A stretch of 11,057 bases of DNA, taken from NCBI RefSeq assembly GCF_938045465.1, contig NZ_CALIBF010000074.1:1-11057 (forward strand), written 5' to 3'. The translations under genes were made by a program, and so were the position numbers. Position 1 is the stretch's first letter; the number at the start of each line of letters is the position of its first letter. The notes below the pieces were generated by a model, which was not told the DNA's origin, did not search any database, and worked only from the letters and a program-made list of their open reading frames with translations. Below, piece by piece: positions 6,709 to 11,057 of this stretch. Source of the DNA: an uncultured Campylobacter sp. GTDB lineage: Bacteria > Campylobacterota > Campylobacteria > Campylobacterales > Campylobacteraceae.

Positions 6709-6936
6709 TCCGGGCTAAACGCGGACAGCCGCAGCATTGATTTAAGCGTAGCCTGCCACAATATCTTGCAAAAGCACCCGCATAATACGAGGATAGGCAA
6801 AGCGCTCGGCGGTATCTTTATCGACAAGCACGGACACACGGGCTTTGCGTGGACGAAAGATAAGCTAGGAATGTATCACGGCGAAGCAAGGCTTGGAGCC
6901 AAGCCGATCGTTTACTGGCCGCTAGGGGAGAAATGA
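6709..6936 (+). pseudogene. Remnant resembling the C-terminus of an isoaspartyl peptidase/asparaginase
   Basis: Directly after the phosphoesterase TGA the same frame stays open for 75 codons to the TGA at 6934-6936. It reads like real protein: SVACHNILQKHPHNT, then ALGGIFIDKHGHTGFAW, then KLGMYHGEARLGAKPIVYW. The order GG.IA.D..G.......GMY.G resembles the C-terminal strands of Ntn-hydrolase isoaspartyl peptidases/L-asparaginases. The catalytic Thr region and everything upstream are absent. No ATG or GTG with a ribosome site precedes the conserved part; the only ATG is internal (in GMYHG) and there is a TTG at 6766. I read it as a decayed 3' gene end. Family assignment is tentative, by remembered pattern. 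A readthrough extension of the phosphoesterase is the less likely alternative. Confidence 0.4.
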
Positions 6937-6977
6937 TCGATTTTAGCAGAGAGCGGGGCGCTCGGCGAGAAATGATC

Positions 6978-7019
6978 AAATTTGACCTCGCCTATTTTGA
7001 CTCAGGCGGGGTCAAATTT
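6978..7019 (+). terminator. Hairpin downstream of the RNA repair genes, terminator-like
   Basis: AAATTTGACCTCGCC (6978-6992) pairs with GGCGGGGTCAAATTT (7005-7019) over 15 positions with one U-G pair and a 12-nt loop. It is followed by AGTTAAATTTTGATTTT, T-rich but not a clean T run. It could end transcription of the kinase-ligase/phosphoesterase unit, and being nearly symmetric it could act on both strands. Confidence 0.45.
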
Positions 7020-7064
7020 AGTTAAATTTTGATTTTATACATAAATACGAAGTCAAATTTGAAA

Positions 7065-7089
7065 AGCGGCAAAGCTATATTTTGCCGCT
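7065..7089. repeat. Inverted repeat, 9-bp stem
   Basis: AGCGGCAAA (7065-7073) and TTTGCCGCT (7081-7089) are perfectly complementary around a 7-nt loop, followed by AAAATTTTGCCCTTTT. It could be a terminator on the plus strand, or one of the many AT-rich palindromes of this half of the window. Confidence 0.4.
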
Positions 7090-7129
7090 AAAATTTTGCC
7101 CTTTTGACTCGCTTGTCTTTTGCCTACGC

Positions 7130-7147
7130 GCAAATTTTAAAATTTGC
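7130..7147. repeat. Perfect 18-bp palindrome
   Basis: GCAAATTTTAAAATTTGC is fully self-complementary. The core AAATTTTAAAATTT recurs in whole or part near 7260, 9735, 10655 and 10765, so it appears to be a dispersed low-complexity motif of this genome. No function can be read from it. Confidence 0.5.
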
Positions 7148-7216
7148 TGCATACTTTAAAAGAGCGACGCGCGTTTCAAAGAGCGGCTACGCGCTTAGAA
7201 TAGCTGCGCCGCCCGT

Positions 7217-7262
7217 TTTAGACAAGCTCTACTCTGCTTCGGCGGAGCGGAGCTTGTCTAAA
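7217..7262. repeat. Long stem-loop with TTCG tetraloop
   Basis: TTTAGACAAGCTC (7217-7229) pairs perfectly with GAGCTTGTCTAAA (7250-7262). Inside, CTCTGC (7232-7237) pairs with GCGGAG (7242-7247), one G-U pair, around a TTCG loop, with a 2-nt internal bulge on each side. A C(UUCG)G cap is unusually stable in RNA. The 3' flank is TTTTAAAATTT. This could be a bidirectional terminator, a structured RNA element or the end of a repeat family; it lies 180 bp beyond the nearest other hairpin terminator candidate and 490 bp from the histidine kinase stop. Confidence 0.55.
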
Positions 7263-7753
7263 TTTTAAAATTTATCCGCGCGTAGTCTATGCCAACTTGC
7301 CGAGCGGCAAGAATGAGGGGCGGGATAGCTTCCGTTCGAGTATCAAAACCCAAAGAGACACAGCCTTTTGTGCGGGCTATGAATACGGCGCGCATGAGAT
7401 AGCAGGGCAAGGTGGAATCCAATCGGCAAAGCGCGAAATTTTCGCGAAATTTAGTCGATTGTCGCGCACGATTTTATCTAAGCTGCTGCAAATTTTATCC
7501 CCAGCCGCCGCAATCTTGCCTGCGTCCATACAGAATTTCACGAAATTTTGTAGAATTTACGCTGTGTATTCTGCAAACCGACGGGCAAAATTTTGCGGAC
7601 GCAACCGAATTACATGCGCAAATTCTACCGTCAAATTATAACCTAGCGCAAATTTTACGGACGGAATCGCTAGCTAAATTTAAACCCGCGCGGTTAAGCC
7701 TAATAAGCCCGCTTGCTAAAATTTCGTTCGCGCAGAATTTCATTTGTGTAAAG

Positions 7754-8860
7754 TTAAAATTCTAGCCGAAACTCCGTCTTTCCCGGCTTGCTTCTGCACG
7801 AAATTTTAAGCCCGAGCTCGTCGCAGTATTTTTTCACGATAAAAAGCCCGATGCTAAAGCCGCCGTTGCGCTCGTCAAAGCGGGTATAAAGCTCGAAAAT
7901 ATGCGGCAAATTTTGCTGCGCAATGCCCGCGCCGCTGTTTTTAATGCGAAGCGAGCGCTCGCGCAGGCTCACCTCGACGCAGCCGAGCTCATCACAATAT
8001 TTTATCGCATTGCCAAGCAGATTGTCGATGATCTTTCGCAGCTTAAACTCATCCGCGCAAAAGGCCACCGGGCGCAGATCGGTGCTTAAGCTTATGCACT
8101 TTTGCTCCGCAGAGACGCCGAAATACTCGATACGACTTTGCAGCAGCTCGCCTAAATTTACCTCTCGCCCGCTGCCGCTTTTGTTTAAGCTTAGCGCGGT
8201 TAGGTCTTCAAACAGCGCGTTTATCGTATTTACGCCCGCCTTGATATTGCCTAGATATTTTTTCGCATCGGTATCAAAAAGCTCGATGCTCATCAAAATC
8301 ACGCTAAGCGGGGTTTTTATCTCGTGCGTGGTGTCGCGGATGAAGCCGTTTAAAAACTCGATCTTTTCGTAAAGCGGGCGTAGCGAAAGGCGGATGATAA
8401 AATACGCGATCAGCAAAATAAGCGCCAAAACAAGCGCGCTCGCGGCTAAAATTTTAAGCTTCAGCGCCGCCAGCTTGCCCTCAAGCGCCTCAGTTTTGAT
8501 CGCTACGTAGTACTCCGTGCCGTCCTTGGCGGTGAGATTAAACTGCTCGATCCTGCTGGTCCCCTCCATATACACGCGCGGCGCGTCGTCCCTCGGCTCA
8601 AAATCCCGCGCGATCTCATCGCTGCTATTCAGATCCGCCGCGTATGCCTGCATGGCGTCAAAATCGCTCTCGTTTAATCGCCCGCCGCGCGCGAGCTTGG
8701 CCTCTAAGCCGTGTTTAAAATCCCTGATCGCAAAGGCATCGCGATCCGCGATAAAAAACTTCTCCCGCTCGTAAAATACGCTGCTTACCAGCGCCAAAAA
8801 CAAGACGCTAGTAAGCGTGTAGAGCAAAAAAATCGGTAGAATTTGACGCATTTTGGACAC
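7754..8860 (-). CDS. Membrane sensor histidine kinase of a two-component system
   Basis: The 368-residue protein has a membrane segment at about 7-29, a periplasmic sensor region of about 100 residues, a second membrane segment at about 135-157, a dimerisation/phosphoacceptor helix with DTTHEIKTPLSVI (His179), and an ATPase domain with N box KIIDNLLGNAIKYC (275-288), KNSGAGI (G1), IFELYTRF and GGFSIGLFIVKKY (G2). It should sense a periplasmic signal and phosphorylate the adjacent regulator. Two ATP-site positions are unusual: G1 has Asn-Ser-Gly where Asp-x-Gly is usual, and G2 has GGFSIGL where a third Gly is usual. The start is GTG at 8860, supported by AGGAG 6 nt upstream, which overlaps the regulator's TAG stop; an ATG three codons later is the alternative. 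It is the second gene of the operon, 9 bp after the regulator. The signal is unknown. Confidence 0.9.
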   Translation of the reverse strand: MSKMRQILPIFLLYTLTSVLFLALVSSVFYEREKFFIADRDAFAIRDFKHGLEAKLARGGRLNESDFDAMQAYAADLNSSDEIARDFEPRDDAPRVYMEGTSRIEQFNLTAKDGTEYYVAIKTEALEGKLAALKLKILAASALVLALILLIAYFIIRLSLRPLYEKIEFLNGFIRDTTHEIKTPLSVILMSIELFDTDAKKYLGNIKAGVNTINALFEDLTALSLNKSGSGREVNLGELLQSRIEYFGVSAEQKCISLSTDLRPVAFCADEFKLRKIIDNLLGNAIKYCDELGCVEVSLRERSLRIKNSGAGIAQQNLPHIFELYTRFDERNGGFSIGLFIVKKYCDELGLKISCRSKPGKTEFRLEF

Positions 8861-8869
8861 GGCGCGCTC

Positions 8870-9532
8870 CTAGAGATATTTATAGCCGAGCTTGGAAGCG
8901 TTTATGATGCGATCCTTGCCCAAAATTTTTCGCAGCTCCGCGATATAAACGCGCAGGCTAAGCTCGCTCGGACTCTCGTCGTAGTCCCACAGCGCGGCGA
9001 AAATTTCATCCTTACTAAGGAATTTATCGCGGTTTTTCAGAAGCAGAGCAAGAAGCCGTGCCTGCTTTTGCGGCATCGGCACGAGCCTGTCTGCATGATA
9101 TAGCGCGCACTGAGCCATATCGAAGCTAAAGCTTCCGCCGATATTTTCGCGTCTGGCGGCGTTGTGGACGAAGGTGCGCTTTAGTAGATTATCCGCGCGC
9201 AGAGCCAGCTCTTTTAGCTCGAAAGGCTTTTTGAGGTAGTCGTCGCAGCCGCTTCCAAAGCCGCTTTCGACGTCTTGCAGAGTATTTAGCGACGTCGTGA
9301 AAATGCACGGTGCGCCGCGCCCCGCCTCGCGCAGCTCGCGAAGTAGCGCAAAGCCGTTGCCGCCGATGATTTTGACGTCAAAGATCCACAGATCAAAGCT
9401 CTTTTCGTACGCTAAAGAGAGCGCCTCGTCGTAGCTTTTGCTGCCGCTTACCTCGTGCCCCGCGCCGCGCATATAGGTGCACATCATGTCTAGCAGCATC
9501 CCCTCGTCCTCGACGATCAAAACTCTTGCCAT
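8870..9532 (-). CDS. OmpR/PhoB-type response regulator
   Basis: The 220-residue protein has an N-terminal receiver domain (about 1-120) with acidic pair Glu8/Asp9, phosphoacceptor Asp52 (IFDVKIIGGNG), Thr79/Thr80 and Lys102 before Pro103 (YLKKPF). The C-terminal winged-helix DNA-binding domain (about 130-220) contains QKQARLLALLLKNRDKFLSKDEI, the recognition-helix region SLRVYIAELRKIL and the terminal GYKYL. Start is ATG at 9532 with AAGGA 8 nt upstream. It is transcribed ahead of the histidine kinase in a two-gene operon. The nearest upstream gene on the same strand encodes a small secreted DUF1104-like protein, a plausible but unproven target. The closest Campylobacter model I can think of is a DccRS-like system; I cannot assign orthology, so no symbol is given. 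Confidence 0.92.
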   Translation of the reverse strand: MARVLIVEDEGMLLDMMCTYMRGAGHEVSGSKSYDEALSLAYEKSFDLWIFDVKIIGGNGFALLRELREAGRGAPCIFTTSLNTLQDVESGFGSGCDDYLKKPFELKELALRADNLLKRTFVHNAARRENIGGSFSFDMAQCALYHADRLVPMPQKQARLLALLLKNRDKFLSKDEIFAALWDYDESPSELSLRVYIAELRKILGKDRIINASKLGYKYL

Positions 9533-9561
9533 AGTTCATTTCCTTGCGTAGAATTTTTGAA

Positions 9562-9567
9562 ATTATA
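9562..9567 (-). promoter_or_regulatory. -10 box of the response regulator operon
   Basis: Read on the minus strand the sequence is CAGGGTATAATTTC, a perfect TATAAT. Transcription would start near 9555, giving a leader of about 23 nt that contains the AAGGA site. There is no clear -35, as is usual in Campylobacter, whose promoters rely on the -10 and upstream AT-rich DNA, present here. Confidence 0.55.
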
Positions 9568-9917
9568 CCCTGTGAAATTCCGCGTAAAATTTAATTGCAA
9601 AATTTCGCGGCAAATTTTATCGCAGCGAAAACGGCACATCTTAGCTTCAGGGTATGCTTCGTAAATTTAGATTGCTCGCCTAGTATTATTCGCGCGGCAC
9701 GGCGTAAGAAACTAAAATTTTCACGCCGCAGAATTTTAAAATTTACAGGTAAAACACTGGGCTTTAAAATTCCACCGCTATGAAATTCTAAATTTCGCGG
9801 CGCAGAATTTCAAAACCTTGCCTGCGCCGATAAGGTTTTGCGAAATTTTATCGGCGCTACGCCGCATAAATTTCAAGCTAAAATTCTAAAATTCTCGCGC
9901 CGTATTTCACTAAAACA
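9568..9917. other. 350-bp intergenic region rich in AT palindromes
   Basis: Between the regulator promoter and the upstream terminator no gene is evident. The DNA is built of AAATTTT, GAATTTC and TTCGCGG words in both orientations (for example near 9590-9615, 9735-9750 and 9781-9800) and contains the overlapping inverted repeats listed separately. A 62-codon frame at 9595-9783 is low complexity with no ribosome site. Confidence 0.5.
9811..9857. repeat. Two overlapping, mutually exclusive inverted repeats
   Basis: CAAAACCTT (9811-9819) pairs with AAGGTTTTG (9832-9840); GCGCCGATA (9824-9832) pairs with TATCGGCGC (9849-9857). The second stem's left arm occupies the first stem's loop and touches its right arm, so only one can form fully, or they make a pseudoknot. 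They lie between the terminator of the DUF1104 gene and the regulator's promoter, outside either likely transcript unless there is readthrough. Confidence 0.45.
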
Positions 9918-9946
9918 TAATTCCGCGCAAATGCTGCGCGGAATTA
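9918..9946 (-). terminator. Intrinsic terminator of the DUF1104-like gene
   Basis: TAATTCCGCGCA (9918-9929) and TGCGCGGAATTA (9935-9946) form a perfect 12-bp stem with a 5-nt loop, 20 bp beyond the minus-strand stop at 9967. Read on the minus strand the stem is followed by TGTTTTAG, a short T run. The stem is GC-rich at its loop end and AT-rich at its base. Confidence 0.65.
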
Positions 9947-9966
9947 CGTAGCTTGCGCGCGGGCAG

Positions 9967-10500
9967 CTATTGCTGCGTCATAGGGCACACAGCGGCGCCC
10001 GCGTTTTGATTGCACGGCATCGCGTCCCTTGGCGGCATTGCCGAACCCGCGCCGTCGCCCATCCCCCTAGGCGGCATATGGCCGCACTCTCCTGGAGCCG
10101 TCTGCGATCTGTGCGGACCAAACCCGCGAGCGGGCTTTTTAAATTTGCCGAAATTGCCGCGATCCTTGAGCTCGATATCCAGCCTATCCGCCTGCTCGAC
10201 GCTTAGCTTGCCCGCCTGAGCGTTATAGTTTTTTCTAAACTCGTCTAGGAATTTCTCGCGATCCTCGACGCTCATAGCGTCCAGCTTCTTTTTAAACTCG
10301 GTCTTAAATCCGCGCTTGAGATCCCTTGCCTGCGCTCTTAGCTCGCCCGCGCGCTTATCGATCTCAAACGCCGCTTCGCTTAAGCTCTTGGCGTCCGCGC
10401 TAGCGACTGCGGCATTGATCTGCTCGGTAGTACTATTTTGAAAATCTGCGGCGAACAGCACGCCCGCGACTAAAACGCTTGCTAAAACAATCTTTTTCAT
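9967..10500 (-). CDS. Secreted DUF1104-like periplasmic protein with Met/His/Cys-containing tail
   Basis: The 177-residue product starts MKKIVLASVLVAGVLFAA, a clear Sec signal peptide with predicted cleavage after Ala18, so it is periplasmic. Residues 20-115 form a charged helical region (DFQNSTTEQINAAV, then DREKFLDEFRKNYN) like the DUF1104 family of Campylobacter and Helicobacter. It also recalls the CpxP/Spy-type LTxxQ helical fold in LSVEQADRLD. Residues 125-177 are a low-complexity tail rich in Gly, Pro and Met with three Cys and two His (GECGHMPPRGMG, AMPCNQN, VCPMTQQ), which could bind metal (inference). I chose the ATG at 10500 for its AAAGGAG ribosome site 5 nt upstream and the signal peptide; the frame is open to 10632 but that extension is hydrophobic nonsense. 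It sits upstream of the two-component operon on the same strand, with its own terminator. Confidence 0.75.
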   Translation of the reverse strand: MKKIVLASVLVAGVLFAADFQNSTTEQINAAVASADAKSLSEAAFEIDKRAGELRAQARDLKRGFKTEFKKKLDAMSVEDREKFLDEFRKNYNAQAGKLSVEQADRLDIELKDRGNFGKFKKPARGFGPHRSQTAPGECGHMPPRGMGDGAGSAMPPRDAMPCNQNAGAAVCPMTQQ

Positions 10501-10527
10501 TCTCTCTCCTTTGTGAAAGTTGGCGTG

Positions 10528-10533
10528 ATTGTA
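10528..10533 (-). promoter_or_regulatory. Possible -10 box of the DUF1104-like gene
   Basis: On the minus strand TTTTTATTACAATC contains TACAAT, one mismatch from TATAAT, about 28 bp before the ATG at 10500. Transcription would start near 10521. No -35 is evident. Confidence 0.3.
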
Positions 10534-10789
10534 ATAAAAAGTCGTGAAGAAAAAGTTAAGCCTCGCAAAAGTCGCAAAGAGAGTTAAATTTTGAAATTTT
10601 GCGAGCGCTACCGACAAGTTTGCCTTTGACATACGAGCTTAAATTTATGCGTAAATTTTAAATTTACGTGCGCTCGGGCGTGCAAATTCGTTCTTTCGCG
10701 AAGCCGCTTTTAAGCGCATAGAAATCACGCGTAAGCTCATTTTATAAGCATATGCAAGTAGGCTAAATTTTAAAATTATTTCAAATCGC

Positions 10790-10795
10790 TATAAT
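10790..10795 (+). promoter_or_regulatory. -10 box of the YoaK-like gene
   Basis: A perfect TATAAT lies 24 bp before the ATG at 10820, within AT-rich DNA (CTATAATTTTTCAAAAATTT). The implied leader is under 20 nt and contains AAGGA at 10809-10813, 6 nt before the ATG. No -35 is needed in Campylobacter-type promoters. Confidence 0.5.
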
Positions 10796-10819
10796 TTTTC
10801 AAAAATTTAAGGAAGCCGG

Positions 10820-11057
10820 ATGAAAATTTTAAATTTTGCGCGGACGAGCCTTGGCGCAAACATCTATCAGGGCATGGGTTTTGGCATCGCGATGACGTTT
10901 TGCGGCGGTTTTATCGACGCTTATACCTTCATAAAGCGCGGCGGCACGCTAGTGGCGGGGCAGACGGGCAACGTTACCTTTCTCTCGGTGGATTTGGCGA
11001 CGCGGAATTTTGACGGAGCGCTTACGAAGGGCGTTACGATGCTTGCTTTTATGGCGG
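10820..11057 (+). CDS. DUF1275/YoaK-family membrane protein, 3' end outside window
   Basis: The first 79 codons are present of a family that usually has about 210-240 residues. After a short N-terminus the sequence GMGFGIAMTFCGGFIDAYTF forms the first membrane segment with the family's GG.(I/L)DA.(T/S) signature. Then comes the conserved loop GGTLVAGQTGNVTFLSVDLA, matching the AQTGNVV.L...LA pattern of DUF1275. A second hydrophobic segment begins at VTMLAFMA. The function is unknown; members are predicted inner-membrane proteins, some discussed as transporters. The ATG at 10820 has AAGGA 6 nt upstream and a TATAAT 24 bp away. It is divergent from the DUF1104-like gene, so a shared function is not implied. 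Confidence 0.8.
   Translation, partial: MKILNFARTSLGANIYQGMGFGIAMTFCGGFIDAYTFIKRGGTLVAGQTGNVTFLSVDLATRNFDGALTKGVTMLAFMA

Larger units (their letters stand above)
6937..7753. other. 817-bp stretch without a convincing gene
   Basis: Between the asparaginase-like remnant and the histidine kinase stop codon I find no frame with a ribosome site and recognisable protein. Contents are the four structures listed separately, an 11-bp direct repeat GAGAAATGATC (6928-6938 and 6967-6977, 39 bp apart), a short hairpin CTTGCC..GGCAAG (7296-7311), and from about 7420 to 7753 many copies of AAATTTT and GAATTTC words, for example GCGCGAAATTTTCGCG near 7430. Open frames at 7297-7641 and 7412-7765 encode low-complexity sequence in overlapping frames and look spurious. 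No tRNA, rRNA or CRISPR is seen. Confidence 0.6.
10501..10819. other. 319-bp divergent intergenic region
   Basis: This lies between the DUF1104-like gene (minus) and the YoaK-like gene (plus). It holds the two candidate promoters and an inverted repeat at 10650-10668, CGTAAATTT-T-AAATTTACG, adjacent to a second copy of TAAATTTATGC. No gene is visible. Confidence 0.5.

Noticed and set aside
6706..6936. TGA recoding (glycine or selenocysteine) joining the phosphoesterase to the downstream frame
   Set aside because: The phosphoesterase is complete without it, Campylobacter uses TGA as stop, other genes here do not contain in-frame TGA, and no selenocysteine insertion hairpin is evident directly after the codon.
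6937..7753. CRISPR array, tRNA or insertion sequence in the gene-poor stretch
   Set aside because: No regularly spaced repeats, no tRNA cloverleaf and no transposase or terminal inverted repeats could be found by eye.
7297..7765. Two overlapping plus-strand frames of 114 and 117 codons
   Set aside because: They overlap in different frames, are low complexity from AAATTTT repeats and lack ribosome sites.
9811..9857. Attenuator or riboswitch for the response regulator operon
   Set aside because: A perfect TATAAT only 30 bp from the regulator start puts these hairpins upstream of the likely transcript.
10501..10632. N-terminal extension of the DUF1104-like protein
   Set aside because: It would bury the signal peptide behind 44 residues; the ATG at 10500 has a strong AAAGGAG site.

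Overview
The window looks like two unrelated bacterial genomes joined at about base 4,680. Bases 1 to about 4,678 are GC-rich and read as an arginine biosynthesis locus of a Firmicute, most likely a clostridial or Lachnospiraceae-type organism. Strong AGGAGG-type ribosome binding sites, the gene order and the protein sequences all fit that. Bases from about 4,679 to the end have a different texture: very frequent AAATTT, AAAATTTT and TTTTAAAA words, GCGC-rich codons, a DUF1104-type periplasmic protein and ATG starts after AAGGA. This fits a moderately GC-rich Campylobacter (C. gracilis, showae or rectus type) or a relative. Both groups occur together in mouth and gut, so a chimeric metagenomic contig is the simplest explanation. 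Taxonomy is inferred from composition and remembered family patterns, not from a search.

Left half. A minus-strand operon reads from about 3,740 down to base 1: a possible 43-residue ORF, a YpeA-like GNAT acetyltransferase, argJ, argB and argD (its 3' end lies outside the window). argG reads divergently from 4,022. The intergenic region holds an ARG-box-like operator on the operon side (3756-3769). On the argG side are two tandem ARG-box-like sites, 21 bp centre to centre, directly upstream of a promoter. Together this is an ArgR-controlled arginine locus: ArgJ makes N-acetylglutamate and ornithine, ArgB and ArgD carry the acetylated intermediates forward, and ArgG makes argininosuccinate.

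Junction. The open frame 4022-6028 begins as ArgG (about 219 residues) and continues in frame as the C-terminal half of a P-loop kinase fused to a T4 Rnl1-like RNA ligase. Both genes are truncated at the same point, so I treat this as a join of two broken genes rather than a real fusion protein.

Right half. The kinase-RNA ligase fragment is followed 80 bp later by a calcineurin-like phosphoesterase. Kinase, ligase and phosphatase together look like an RNA repair cassette, and this is the most interesting biology in the window. An in-frame 75-codon remnant after the phosphoesterase stop resembles the C-terminus of an isoaspartyl peptidase/asparaginase. Then come about 800 bp with hairpins but no convincing gene. 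Beyond these lie a minus-strand two-component system (response regulator then histidine kinase), a secreted DUF1104-like protein with a Met/His/Cys-containing tail (minus), and the start of a DUF1275/YoaK-type membrane protein (plus) running off the end.
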